Assembly: GCA_035765635.1 (NCBI GenBank)
Contig: DASTWZ010000007.1
Span: 1-64,000 of the forward strand
From: EW11 sp035765635
GTDB lineage: Bacteria > Verrucomicrobiota > Verrucomicrobiia > Opitutales > Opitutaceae
DNA: 64,000 nucleotides
Reading direction: 5' to 3'
The notes below the pieces were generated by a model. That model worked only from the letters and a program-made list of their open reading frames with translations. It was not told the DNA's origin and ran no database searches. Below, one piece after another: positions 21,492 to 30,303 of this stretch (position 1 is its first letter; the number at the start of each line of letters is the position of its first letter). The position numbers and the translations under genes are program-made.

Positions 21492-21715
21492 AAAACCTTC
21501 AACGCGCGCGTATCCGGTTTCCTGATACACAGGGTTTTTTTAGCCGCGCGAACGCGAGCGGGCTGAAAAATCACCAGCGCGTATTGGAAAAACCACTACA
21601 GCGGTGCAAAATGCCTCGCGTAGCGCCAGGCGGAATGCTCGCCGGAAGGCGCACAGGCGGGCCGCAGTTTTTCATCGCCACGGCGCGGATCGCGCTGGTT
21701 CAATGGAGGCTCTCC

Positions 21716-22585
21716 GTGAACACAAACAAGGTCCCCGTCTCCATTCTCATTCCGATCAAGAACGAGGCCGCGAACCTGCCGCGTTGCCTCGCGGCGGTGA
21801 GCTGGGCGGACGAGATTTTCGTCGTGGACTCGCAGAGCACCGATGGTTCCATCGCCATTGCCGAGCAAGCGGGCGCGAAGGTCGTGCAGTTCAAATTCAA
21901 CGGTGTCTGGCCGAAGAAAAAAAACTGGGCGCTGGACAATCTTCCTTTCCGCAACGAATGGGTTTTCATTCTCGACGCGGATGAAGTTCTTCTCCCCGGA
22001 ACGGGCGAGGAATTCGCCGAGATTGTCGCCAATAATGGCCACGGCCACGAGGGTTACTGGATCAACCGGCGCTTCATGTTCATGGGGAAGTGGCTCAAGC
22101 ACGCGTACTATCCGAATTGGAATTTGCGGCTGCTGAAACACAAAGCGGGACGTTACGAGCAGCTCGTCATGGGAGCGACGCAGAGCGGCGACAACGAGGT
22201 GCACGAACACATCAGCGTGAAGGGCACCACCGGACGCCTGAAGAGCGAGATGGACCACTACGCATTTCCCTCGGTCGACATCTTCGTCGAGAAACACAAT
22301 CGCTATTCGAACTGGGAAGCCGCGCTGGAAGTTCAAGACACCAAGCACGCGTCCGAGCACCTGCAGCACGGCGCGACCAAATCGCGGCGCAAAATCAAAC
22401 AGCTCGCTCGCAAGATGCCCTGCCGCCCGCTGCTGCGTTTTCTCTACGTCTATCTTTTCCAAGGCGGCATCCTCGATGGCCGCGAAGGATTCTATTTCGC
22501 GAAGCTGCACGGCTTCTATGAATTTCTCTCGGTCGCGAAAGCCTACGAGCTGCGCAAGAAAAACGCCGCCGCCAAAAGCCGCTGA
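21716..22585 (+). CDS. Glycosyltransferase family 2 (WaaE/KdtX-like)
   Basis: 289-residue GT-A transferase. GTG 21716 follows a good Shine-Dalgarno (GGAGG at 21705-21709) and gives the canonical start VNTNKVPVSILIPIKNEAAN. Motifs: DEIFVVDSQSTDGSIAIAEQ, KKKNWALDNLPF and the metal site FILDADEVL. The KKNWAL and LDADE phrases are typical of WaaE/KdtX-type LPS core beta-glucosyltransferases and relatives. The open frame extends upstream to 21485 without support. It may extend the surface-sugar theme of the neighbouring locus, though it has its own upstream region. Confidence 0.87.
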   Translation: MNTNKVPVSILIPIKNEAANLPRCLAAVSWADEIFVVDSQSTDGSIAIAEQAGAKVVQFKFNGVWPKKKNWALDNLPFRNEWVFILDADEVLLPGTGEEFAEIVANNGHGHEGYWINRRFMFMGKWLKHAYYPNWNLRLLKHKAGRYEQLVMGATQSGDNEVHEHISVKGTTGRLKSEMDHYAFPSVDIFVEKHNRYSNWEAALEVQDTKHASEHLQHGATKSRRKIKQLARKMPCRPLLRFLYVYLFQGGILDGREGFYFAKLHGFYEFLSVAKAYELRKKNAAAKSR

Positions 22586-22673
22586 CGCCTCGGCATTTTG
22601 CCCACGCGCCGAGCCGGTTTTGCCCCCGAATTTTCCCTAGACACGCCGAGCGAATTCCGTCTTTTTCCGAATC

Positions 22674-22913
22674 ATGGCACAGTCCGAAACCAAGTCCGTC
22701 ACGCCACTCAGTGTGATCATCGATGCCGTCATCGTGATCGCGTTCTTCGCCTTCATTTACACCGTCGTGGCCCCGCACGTGCCTTCCAATGACAAGAAGG
22801 ATATCGCCATCTGGGGCGGTTTGGGCGCGGCTTGCATGACCGGCGTTTTCTGGCTCGCGCTGCAGATGCTGAAAACGGTTTTCCGCGGACAACGGGCGGC
22901 CAAGCACCGCTGA
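22674..22913 (+). CDS. Small membrane protein, function unknown
   Basis: 79 residues with two hydrophobic helices (about 13-33, VIIDAVIVIAFFAFIYTVVA; and 48-68, GGLGAACMTGVFWLALQML) and a basic C-terminus (RGQRAAKHR). Not recognised. It lies 40 bp upstream of the MntR gene on the same strand, so the two may be cotranscribed. Confidence 0.65.
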   Translation: MAQSETKSVTPLSVIIDAVIVIAFFAFIYTVVAPHVPSNDKKDIAIWGGLGAACMTGVFWLALQMLKTVFRGQRAAKHR

Positions 22914-22953
22914 GCCAACCTATTTTTCGCCGGCAAGATCTCGGCATTTCAAC

Positions 22954-23400
22954 GTGGCCGACGATCCTTCCACTCCCTCCGCTCCGCGCACCACTGCCGC
23001 GGTCGAGGATTATCTCGAGCGCATCCGCGACCTAATTCGAACGAAGGGCTATGCCCGCGTCGTCGACATCGCCGCGGAATTGAAAATTTCCCAGGCGAGC
23101 GTCACCAGCATGATCCAGCGCCTCGACGCCGAGGGCTTGGTCAAATACGAGAAATACCGCGGCATGGTCTTGACCGGCGCGGGCGAAGAAGTGGCTCAAC
23201 GCATCGCCCACCGTCACCAGTTGCTCACTGAATTTCTCGGATTGCTGAATTTGCCCGAGGGCGTGATCGCGACCGACGTGGAAGGCCTCGAGCATCACAT
23301 CAGCCCGGAAACATTTCGCGCCATCGAGGCGCTCACGCATTTCCTCCAGGCAACCCCCGACGCGCGCAACGCGATCGTCAGTGCCGCGAAAACGAAATAA
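22954..23400 (+). CDS. mntR: Manganese-dependent transcriptional regulator MntR (DtxR family)
   Basis: 148-residue DtxR-family repressor: N-terminal winged helix (KGYARVVDIAAELKISQASV, then LVKYEKYRGMVLT) and a metal-binding dimerisation domain, without the SH3 domain of DtxR. All six Mn ligands known from Bacillus MntR can be placed: Asp19 and Glu22 (VEDYLERI), His88 (HRHQLL), Glu110, Glu113 and His114 (DVEGLEHH). It should repress manganese uptake when Mn2+ is plentiful. No transporter gene is adjacent. Starts with GTG. Confidence 0.88.
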   Translation: MADDPSTPSAPRTTAAVEDYLERIRDLIRTKGYARVVDIAAELKISQASVTSMIQRLDAEGLVKYEKYRGMVLTGAGEEVAQRIAHRHQLLTEFLGLLNLPEGVIATDVEGLEHHISPETFRAIEALTHFLQATPDARNAIVSAAKTK

Positions 23401-23475
23401 GCGAACTCGGCGAGCTGTCGTTCCGTGAGCGGCGTTTTCGCACGGCTCCGCTCGCTATCTGTACCGCGGCTGAAA

Positions 23476-24291
23476 TCACGCGCGTTCGAGAGCGCGTCGA
23501 CGTTCGACTCGCGCAGACGCGATGATAGCGATTTCGTACAAAATATAGAGAGGCGTCGCGAACATGAGCTGGGTGAACGGATCCGGCGTCGGCGTGACCA
23601 CCGCGGAGATAATTAAGATCACGATGATCGCGTGGCGTCTGTACTTCCGCAACGTGGCGACCTGCAGCAGGCCAATATGCACGAGTAAAATAATCAGCAG
23701 CGGAAACTCGAACGACGCGCCGACTCCGAGCACGAGCCACATCAAAAGACTGTAATAGCTGTCAGGCGTCCAGCGCGTGGCAAAACCGAAGAGTTCGTTC
23801 AACTCCAGCGACACCTTCAGCGTCGTGGGCACGAGGAGAAAAAAACTGAAGGTGCCTCCGGTGAGGAACAAGAGGAACGCCACCAGACATCCTGGCAGCA
23901 CCATGCGCATTTCTTTCTGAGTCAGCGCGGGAGCGACGAATTGCCCGAGGAAAAACAGGATGAATGGTGCAGCCATGAAGATGCCGCCCACGCAGCAAAC
24001 TTCCACGACGACGGTGAAGCCTTCCATGATGCTCGTCGTGCCGAGATCGACATTGAGCGTGGGCTTCTGCGCCTGCACGTGATGTAGTGGCCAGAGCACT
24101 ACATTGTTGAATTCCTTCAGATAGAAGCCGATGAATCCGGCGAAAATCGCGAAGGCGATCGCGCTTTTCACCAGCGTCCAACGCAGGTCCTCCAAGTGCT
24201 CGAAAAATCCCATCGGCTTCTCGCGGGGATTGATCGGTTCGGGGGAAAAGTCGTCAGGTGCTGCGCTCACGAAAGAAAAAGGGATGCGCAC
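23476..24291 (-). CDS. tatC: Sec-independent protein translocase TatC
   Basis: Up to 271 residues with six predicted membrane helices. The conserved cytoplasmic N-terminus MGFFEHLEDLRWTLVKSAIA contains the HLEDLR signature, where TatC recognises twin-arginine signal peptides; later GQFVAPALTQKEMRMV and LGVGASFEFPLLIILLV are family regions. It exports folded proteins with TatA/TatB, which are not in the window. The start is uncertain: ATG 24291, GTG 24270 or ATG 24213. Divergent from ppdK. Confidence 0.9.
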   Translation of the reverse strand: MRIPFSFVSAAPDDFSPEPINPREKPMGFFEHLEDLRWTLVKSAIAFAIFAGFIGFYLKEFNNVVLWPLHHVQAQKPTLNVDLGTTSIMEGFTVVVEVCCVGGIFMAAPFILFFLGQFVAPALTQKEMRMVLPGCLVAFLLFLTGGTFSFFLLVPTTLKVSLELNELFGFATRWTPDSYYSLLMWLVLGVGASFEFPLLIILLVHIGLLQVATLRKYRRHAIIVILIISAVVTPTPDPFTQLMFATPLYILYEIAIIASARVERRRALERA

Positions 24292-24548
24292 GATTGGTCG
24301 TTTTCCAAGCGAACGGAAGCGAGGAATTCGCGTAGCGCGGGTTTCTTGGCCGATTCACTGGTGAAATGCGGTGCATTTTTGACCTGAGCTAAAACGTGAA
24401 GAGGCGGCTTTTGAGTTCAAACAACGGCTTTTTGCCTAGGTAACACTGCTGTCCTCTGCGCCGTTGACAGGCCCGACCGGCAGCCTATTGGCTCTCTCCT
24501 TTACGTCGCTCGGCGCCCGTTTTTTTCCAACCTAGATCAATCGTTTAT

Positions 24549-27356
24549 ATGGCCGTTAAAACTAAAGCCCAGAAACCCGCTGCGAAGGCGAAACCTTCCA
24601 CTAAAGCTCCCGCCTCCAAGGGACAAAAATACGTCTATTCTTGGGGCGCCGGCAAAGCCGATGGCAATGGCACGATGAAGGAACTCCTCGGCGGCAAAGG
24701 TGCGAATCTCGCCGAAATGAGCCGCATCGGTCTGCCCGTCCCGGCCGGCTTCACCATCACGACCGAAGTTTGCACCTATTACTACGCTAACAAGCGCACC
24801 TACCCGGCTTCTCTTCAGGCCCAACTCGAAGAGGGCATTCGCAAGATCGAAGCCGTCATGGGCACGAAGTTCGGTGACACCAACGCTGCTCCTCTGCTCG
24901 TAGCCGTTCGCTCCGGCGCCCGCGACTCCATGCCGGGCATGATGGACACGATTTTGAATCTCGGCCTCAACGACAACACCGTCCAGGCCTTGGTGAAAGC
25001 CACCAACAACGAGCGTTTCGCTTGGGACTGCTATCGCCGCTTCATCCAGATGTATGGCGACGTCGTCCTCGGTGTGCAGAAGCGCCCCGGTGAAGACCAC
25101 GAGCCGTTCGAGACGGTCATCGGCGAGATCAAGCACGAGCGCCTGGGCAATCACGACGAAGAAGACACGAAGCTCTCTACGGAAGACCTCAAGGAACTCG
25201 TCAGCCGTTTCAAGAAGCTGGTCAAAGAACGCACCGGCAAAGATTTTCCCGCGAGCCCATGGGATCAGCTGCGCGGCGCCGTCGGCGCAGTGTTCGGTTC
25301 CTGGATGAACGACCGCGCGATCGTCTATCGCCGCAAATACAACATCCCGTCCGAATGGGGCACCGCCGTTAACGTTCAGGCAATGGTCTTCGGCAACACC
25401 GGCGACGAGTCCGGCTCGGGCGTGGCTTTCACGCGCGACCCCGCGACAGGCGAAAAGGTTTTCTATGGCGAATTCTTGATGAACGCCCAGGGCGAAGACG
25501 TTGTGGCTGGCGTGCGCACACCGGACCCGGTGGCGCGCCTCGCTGACAAACAGCCCGGCTCGTACAAAGAGCTCGAGCGCATCCGTAAGGTCCTCGAGAC
25601 GCACTTCACGGACATGCAGGACTTCGAGTTCACCATCCAGAACAAGAAGGTGTTCATGCTCCAGACGCGCAACGGCAAGCGCACCGGCGTGGCCGCAGTT
25701 CGCATCGCCGTCGAGATGGTGAAGGAAAAACTCATCGACTGGCAGACCGCCGTCACGCGCGTTCCGGCCGACCAGCTCGACCAGGTTCTCGCTCCGATCT
25801 TCGATCGCACCGCGCTGAAGTCCGTCAAATCCATCGCCACCGGTCTCCCCGCTGGCCCGGGCGCGGCCACCGGCAAGATTTACTTCAACGCCGATCGCGC
25901 CGTCGAGGCCGCCGAAAAGGGCCAAAAGGTTCTTCTCGTCCGCATCGAAACGTCTCCGGAAGATCTCCGCGGCATGATCGCGGCTGAAGGCATTCTCACC
26001 GCCCGCGGTGGTGTTTCTTCTCACGCTGCGCTCGTCGCCCGCCAAATGGGCAAGGTCTGCGTTTGCGGCGCCGCCGCGCTGCAGGTCGACTACGATGCCC
26101 GCACGCTCAAGGTCGATGGTCAGACGTTCAAGGAAGGCGACTTCCTCTCCATCGATGGCACGTCCGGCACCGTCTACGCCGGCGAAGTGAAGACGGCTCC
26201 TTCAGAAGTGATCCAGGGCCTGATCCACGGCGACGCCGAGGCCAAGAAGAGCCGCACGTATGCGAATTTCGCGCAGCTGATGAAGTGGTGCGGCCAGGCT
26301 ACCAAGCTCCAGGTTCGCACGAACGCCGACACGCCCGAGCAGACGCGCAACGCGATCGCTTTCGGCGCCACCGGGATCGGCCTCACCCGCACGGAACACA
26401 TGTTCTTCGAGGGCGACCGCATCGACGCGATGCGCGAGATGATCCTCGCCGACTCGCTCGAGGCGCGCAAAGACGCTCTCGCGAAACTCCTGCCCTATCA
26501 GCGCAGCGACTTCTTCGGCATCTTCAAAGAGCTGAAAGGCTTCCCGGCGACGATCCGTTTCCTCGATCCCCCGCTGCACGAATTCCTCCCGCACACGAAG
26601 GAGCAGCAGCTGGATCTTTCGAAGAAACTCGGCATTTCGGTCGAGAAGATCATCAGCCGCGTGCACGAGCTGCATGAGTTCAACCCGATGCTCGGTTTCC
26701 GCGGCTGCCGCCTCGGCATCAAGTATCCGGAAATCACCGCCATGCAGGCCCGCGCTGTTTTCGAAGCCGCCGCGGACGCACAGAAGCAAGGCATCAAGGC
26801 GAAGCCGGAAATCATGATCCCGCTCGTCGGTTTCAAGAAGGAGCTCGATCTGCAAGTTGAACTCGTCCACTCCGTCGCGAAGCAGGTGCAGACCGAAAAG
26901 AAGACGAAGATCAACTACTCCGTCGGCACGATGATCGAGATCCCGCGCGGTGCCCTGACCGCCGATCAGATCGCGCAAACTGCTGAGTTCTTCAGCTTCG
27001 GCACGAACGATCTGACGCAGACCTGCCTCGGCATGTCGCGCGACGACTCCGGTTCGTTCCTCGGCGCTTATCAGGAAGCGGAAATCTTTAAGAAGAACCC
27101 GTTCGCCTCGATCGACCAGACTGGCGTTGGCCAGCTGATGCAGATCGCGATCGAAAAAGGCCGTCAAACCCGCCCCGACATCAAGCTCGGCATTTGCGGT
27201 GAACACGGTGGCGATCCGGACTCGGTGAAGTTCTGCCACAAGCTCGGTCTCAGCTACGTCAGCTGTTCGCCATTCCGCGTGCCGGTCGCGCGCCTCGCCG
27301 CCGCTCAGGCCGCGGTCGCCGACGCTAAGAACGCCGCCAAAGCGAAGAAGAAGTAA
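24549..27356 (+). CDS. ppdK: Pyruvate, phosphate dikinase
   Basis: 935-residue enzyme converting pyruvate, ATP and phosphate to PEP, AMP and pyrophosphate (reversible). N-terminal ATP-grasp domain (GGKGANLAEMSRIGLPVPAG), the swivelling domain with phospho-His492 in GGVSSHAALVARQMG, and the C-terminal TIM barrel with the proton-donor Cys883 in GICGEHGGDP. Slightly longer than usual because of a Lys/Ala-rich N-terminal tail (about 28 residues) and a Lys-rich C-terminus. ATG 24549 lacks a Shine-Dalgarno. A TTGACA at 24464-24469 with a poor -10 is a weak promoter candidate. Intrinsic terminator follows. Confidence 0.97.
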   Translation: MAVKTKAQKPAAKAKPSTKAPASKGQKYVYSWGAGKADGNGTMKELLGGKGANLAEMSRIGLPVPAGFTITTEVCTYYYANKRTYPASLQAQLEEGIRKIEAVMGTKFGDTNAAPLLVAVRSGARDSMPGMMDTILNLGLNDNTVQALVKATNNERFAWDCYRRFIQMYGDVVLGVQKRPGEDHEPFETVIGEIKHERLGNHDEEDTKLSTEDLKELVSRFKKLVKERTGKDFPASPWDQLRGAVGAVFGSWMNDRAIVYRRKYNIPSEWGTAVNVQAMVFGNTGDESGSGVAFTRDPATGEKVFYGEFLMNAQGEDVVAGVRTPDPVARLADKQPGSYKELERIRKVLETHFTDMQDFEFTIQNKKVFMLQTRNGKRTGVAAVRIAVEMVKEKLIDWQTAVTRVPADQLDQVLAPIFDRTALKSVKSIATGLPAGPGAATGKIYFNADRAVEAAEKGQKVLLVRIETSPEDLRGMIAAEGILTARGGVSSHAALVARQMGKVCVCGAAALQVDYDARTLKVDGQTFKEGDFLSIDGTSGTVYAGEVKTAPSEVIQGLIHGDAEAKKSRTYANFAQLMKWCGQATKLQVRTNADTPEQTRNAIAFGATGIGLTRTEHMFFEGDRIDAMREMILADSLEARKDALAKLLPYQRSDFFGIFKELKGFPATIRFLDPPLHEFLPHTKEQQLDLSKKLGISVEKIISRVHELHEFNPMLGFRGCRLGIKYPEITAMQARAVFEAAADAQKQGIKAKPEIMIPLVGFKKELDLQVELVHSVAKQVQTEKKTKINYSVGTMIEIPRGALTADQIAQTAEFFSFGTNDLTQTCLGMSRDDSGSFLGAYQEAEIFKKNPFASIDQTGVGQLMQIAIEKGRQTRPDIKLGICGEHGGDPDSVKFCHKLGLSYVSCSPFRVPVARLAAAQAAVADAKNAAKAKKK

Positions 27357-27384
27357 TTCTTCTCCGTATTCAGAATTCCCCTAC

Positions 27385-27417
27385 AGCCCTCGCGCCCAAA
27401 GCGCGGGGGCTTTTTGT
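27385..27417 (+). terminator. Intrinsic terminator of ppdK
   Basis: Stem AGCCCTCGCG (27385-27394), loop CCCAAAG, stem CGCGGGGGCT (27402-27411), then TTTTGTTT. One mismatch in the stem. It lies 28 bp after the ppdK stop. Confidence 0.88.
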
Positions 27418-27421
27418 TTGG

Positions 27422-27595
27422 TGCCCGCGAATCACACGAAGGACACGAAACGACCGATGCATTTTTCCCACGGAATTCACAGAAAGCACCGAAAGGTTCG
27501 AACAACTGAATATCCGATTCTGAGTTCTATTCCGTGCTTTCGGTGCTTTCCGTGGGAATTTTTTAGCTGATCGAGTTTGGTACGATTCGTGGGCA
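27422..27595. repeat. Nested palindromic element, copy 1
   Basis: Outer arms TGCCCGCGAATC (27422-27433) and GATTCGTGGGCA (27584-27595) match in all but one position. Inside, TTCCCACGGAA...AGCACCGAAAG (27465-27495) is the exact reverse complement of CTTTCGGTGCTTTCCGTGGGAA (27537-27558) apart from a 9-nt insertion. The same outer and inner texts recur in the element at 38728-38937. It fills the gap between the ppdK terminator and the tag stop codon. No ORF inside. Confidence 0.82.
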
Positions 27596-27596
27596 G

Positions 27597-28175
27597 CTAT
27601 CGATTCGACGTATGGCTGGGGCAAGAGATCAGGTGGTCGTCGACCATTCCCGTGGCTTGCATGAAGGCGTAGCAAATCGTCGTGCCGACGAATCTGAATC
27701 CGCGCTTTTTCAAATCTTTACTCATTGCATCCGACTCCGGCGTGCTCGCCGGAACGTCTTCGCGCCGGCGCCGCTTGTTGATCATCGGTTTCCCTCCGAC
27801 AAAGCGCCAAATGTAAGCATCAAAACTGCCGAACTCTTTCTGCACCGCGAGAAACGCCTTCGCGTTCGTCACCGCGGATTCGAGCTTCAAACGATTTCGC
27901 ACGATGCCCGCGTTTGTCATGAGTTTCTGGATACGCGCCGGCGTGTAGCGCGCGACTTTCTCCACTTCGAAATTATCGAAAGCCGCGCGATAATTTTCCC
28001 TCTTCGCCAAAATCGTCGTCCAACTCAGCCCGGCCTGCGCCCCCTCGAGAATCAACATCTCGAAGAGCCGCCGCTCGTCGTGCAGCGGCACGCCCCACTC
28101 GTGATCGTGATATTCGATATCCAGCGGTGCCTTGGCCCAGGGACACCGCTGGTCCTTCGATGACGAACTCGCCAC
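27597..28175 (-). CDS. tag: DNA-3-methyladenine glycosylase I
   Basis: 192-residue base-excision enzyme that removes 3-methyladenine from alkylated DNA. Zinc ligands of the family are visible: Cys11 (RCPWAK), His23 (EYHDHEWG) and near the end His and Cys in DDHLISC. The LEGAQAGLSWTTIL segment holds the conserved Glu and Trp of the base pocket, and FVGTTICYAFMQA is a family phrase. Eight bases separate its start from the stop of the upstream VOC-domain gene, so they are probably cotranscribed. Confidence 0.93.
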   Translation of the reverse strand: MASSSSKDQRCPWAKAPLDIEYHDHEWGVPLHDERRLFEMLILEGAQAGLSWTTILAKRENYRAAFDNFEVEKVARYTPARIQKLMTNAGIVRNRLKLESAVTNAKAFLAVQKEFGSFDAYIWRFVGGKPMINKRRRREDVPASTPESDAMSKDLKKRGFRFVGTTICYAFMQATGMVDDHLISCPSHTSNR

Positions 28176-28183
28176 GGCTCAGG

Positions 28184-29002
28184 TCAGGTCGCCAGCAGCG
28201 TGTCTTCCTCGACAAACGCCGGAATGATGTGCCCGACCTTGATCAACACGCCATTTGGGTCGCGCACCGTGAATTCGCGCAATCCCCAGGGACGGTTGCA
28301 AAGACCTTCGACGATATCCGCGCGCTCCGCTTCGAGCCGCTCGTACTCGGTGTCGGCATTCGCCACGTGCAGGCTCAGCCAGAAACCTCGGCCCTCGACC
28401 GAGCTGATCAATTCAGCCGGCGCGCCATCGGTCTCCTCCTTCAATATCCCGAGCTGCGCCCCGGATTCATGAATCAGGTGCACATACACGTCGCATTCAT
28501 CGACGGTGCGAAACTTCAAAAGCGAGGTGTAGAAATCCCATGTTTCATAAAACTTCGCCGTCACCAGACTAGGGAAAAACGCCGGAGCCGCTTCGCCGTC
28601 CACATGCATCTCCCCGCCGCCCAGGCGGCGCATGAGCAGGCGCATGTCTTCCACCAACGAGCTGAAAGCATTGCGGTAAACTTCACCAGGCACGCCTGAC
28701 TCCTGAAAATAAGTGAGCACCACCGCTGCTCCGTGAGGGCGGCTGAGCACGCGAAGCGGGATGATGGACATCTCGTCCAACTGCGCGCCAACCAAAAGGT
28801 CCACGATGCCGGTCGCGGCATCCGATTTCAAAGCCAGGAATACCTCACCAGCCGCGCTTTGCGCGCGGTCATAGGCACCCGCATTCTGAATACTCCGGCA
28901 AAAACGGTGCAGCCAAAACGGAAGGTTGGCACGCGAAGAGACCCACTGAAAAACGTGATCTCGAGAAAAGCCGACGCTGATGCTGATAGTCTGTGTTTTC
29001 AA
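28184..29002 (-). CDS. SRPBCC-like / VOC (glyoxalase-fold) fusion protein
   Basis: 272 residues. The N-terminal ~130 residues (SISVGFSRDHVFQWVSSRAN, then LLVGAQLDEMSIIPLRVLSR) look like an SRPBCC/START-type ligand-binding domain; the C-terminal part (FYETWDFYTSLLKFRTVDE to GLREFTVRDPNGVLIKVG) is a VOC domain as in glyoxalase, bleomycin-resistance and dioxygenase proteins. Start: TTG at 29002 is preferred because AAGGAG stands 6 bp before it; ATG 29047 lies upstream of this ribosome site. It sits directly downstream of a WYL regulator and a perfect 20-bp palindrome. Substrate unknown. Confidence 0.72.
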   Translation of the reverse strand: MKTQTISISVGFSRDHVFQWVSSRANLPFWLHRFCRSIQNAGAYDRAQSAAGEVFLALKSDAATGIVDLLVGAQLDEMSIIPLRVLSRPHGAAVVLTYFQESGVPGEVYRNAFSSLVEDMRLLMRRLGGGEMHVDGEAAPAFFPSLVTAKFYETWDFYTSLLKFRTVDECDVYVHLIHESGAQLGILKEETDGAPAELISSVEGRGFWLSLHVANADTEYERLEAERADIVEGLCNRPWGLREFTVRDPNGVLIKVGHIIPAFVEEDTLLAT

Positions 29003-29100
29003 AATGAACTCCTTCGAAGGTTGTTCAGGGATTCTCGTACTAAACACTCGGATGTGGGGTCTGGTTACTGCAGGATATGGGCCGAATCTTACGCCCTACC

Positions 29101-29120
29101 GCTGACAACGTTGTGTCAGC
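29101..29120. promoter_or_regulatory. Candidate operator palindrome
   Basis: GCTGACAACGTTGTGTCAGC: 7-bp perfect arms GCTGACA and TGTCAGC around a 6-bp centre, within the 139-bp gap between the WYL regulator (stop 29142) and the SRPBCC-VOC gene (start 29002). No T-run follows, so it is not a terminator. Size and symmetry suit a dimeric regulator, plausibly the adjacent YafY-type protein. Confidence 0.5.
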
Positions 29121-29141
29121 AGTGATCCGTAAATCATCAGT

Positions 29142-30122
29142 TCAAGCGAGTTGCGGCTCAGTCTGATCAACGCCGGCATGCTTCTGAAACACGCGTTCAG
29201 CCAGGTCGCGCACCGCCTGCCGCAACCCCTCGGGCTCCAACGCTTCCGCTTCGCCCCCGAACGAAATCAACCACGAGGCCATCCAATCGATCGAATAGGC
29301 GCTCATGGCGATCTCGATACCCAGCGGCGTCCGCACCTCGGCCGTCATCGAAACCGATCCTTCGCGCCGCGCCCGCTCCACCACTTTCTCCGAGAAGCGC
29401 ACTTTGACCGGCACCATTTGCTCGGGCGCGGAAAACGCCTGCACATGACTCGCCAGATCGAAGTCGGGTCGCGCCTGGAATGTTTCCGCCGTGACCTTGA
29501 TCTCACGAATGCGGTCGAGCCGGAAATGCCGCAGGCGGTCGCGCAAGCGGCACCAAGCCACCAGAAACCAGATACCGGCGTAGAACACCACGCCCAACGG
29601 TTCGACCGTGCGGTTCGTATCCGATTCCTGCATACGCGCGCGGTATCGCAGCTCGACCGCCTTGCGCCGCACGGCCGCCTCCTGCAAGGGCAGCAGCCAC
29701 TCACGGTGTTGCGCCTCCGAGTGACGAAACGACGGGGTACCGAAAATAACGGTCTTGCGATTGAGTTGATCGATGTAGTCCTGCCGATCGCGCGGCAGAA
29801 TCGCTCGCACTTTCATCACGCCGGACTCGAGCGGCGAGGTCATCGATCCATCGGAAAATTGTTTGGCCAACTCCGCGCCCATGAAGAGCGCGCTCGCCTC
29901 CTCCGCCGTCAACATCACCGGCGGCAGATGATACGTTTTCAAGATGCTGTAGCCAACACCGGGCTCACCAATGATCGGCACGCCGGATTCTCCCAGCGCC
30001 GCGATGTCTCGATAAATCGTTCGAAGGCTGACTTCAAAATGCGCGGCCATGTCCTCCGCCCGCACGACGCGGCGGCCTTGGAGGTACATCACCATCGCTA
30101 CGAGCCGATCCGTCCGATTCAT
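29142..30122 (-). CDS. YafY-family transcriptional regulator (HTH + WYL domain)
   Basis: 326 residues: N-terminal DeoR-like helix-turn-helix (RTDRLVAMVMYLQGRRVVRA, then VSLRTIYRDIAALGESGVPI), and a WYL domain around 165-230 (AVELRYRARMQ, VVFYAGIWFLVAWCRLRDRL, FRLDRIREI). WYL domains bind small ligands or nucleic acid and control the HTH. ATG 30122. The downstream SRPBCC-VOC gene is a common type of partner for such regulators. Confidence 0.88.
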   Translation of the reverse strand: MNRTDRLVAMVMYLQGRRVVRAEDMAAHFEVSLRTIYRDIAALGESGVPIIGEPGVGYSILKTYHLPPVMLTAEEASALFMGAELAKQFSDGSMTSPLESGVMKVRAILPRDRQDYIDQLNRKTVIFGTPSFRHSEAQHREWLLPLQEAAVRRKAVELRYRARMQESDTNRTVEPLGVVFYAGIWFLVAWCRLRDRLRHFRLDRIREIKVTAETFQARPDFDLASHVQAFSAPEQMVPVKVRFSEKVVERARREGSVSMTAEVRTPLGIEIAMSAYSIDWMASWLISFGGEAEALEPEGLRQAVRDLAERVFQKHAGVDQTEPQLA

Positions 30123-30210
30123 AAACGCGTGAGCAAGTCGCGCAATTCCGAGCGCAATCGCCCGCCCTCAACAGGTCAAGTAAGCAGAGTTCCTGCCGAG
30201 CAATACACCG

Positions 30211-30241
30211 TACGGGAAGAAACACCCGTACATTTCCCGTA
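30211..30241. promoter_or_regulatory. Inverted repeat upstream of the WYL regulator
   Basis: TACGGGAA (30211-30218) and TTCCCGTA (30234-30241) are perfect 8-bp arms; a third CCCGTA copy lies between them at 30225-30230. It is in the 181-bp gap between the histidine kinase stop (30304) and the regulator start (30122), about 90 bp before the regulator. It could be an operator; it lacks a T-run. Confidence 0.35.
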
Positions 30242-30303
30242 TCCTCCGCAAATACAGAAGCTTGCCCGCCCGGCTGAAACGCTTCTCCGCCCCCCAACCG
30301 ACC

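Noticed and set aside
22914..22953. Mn-sensing riboswitch before mntR
   Set aside because: The gap is only 40 bp, too short for yybP-ykoY, and no conserved loop is visible.
24537..26045. 502-codon open frame on the minus strand
   Set aside because: Antisense to ppdK, whose motifs are complete. Translation is rich in His, Arg and Ala, without family signature.
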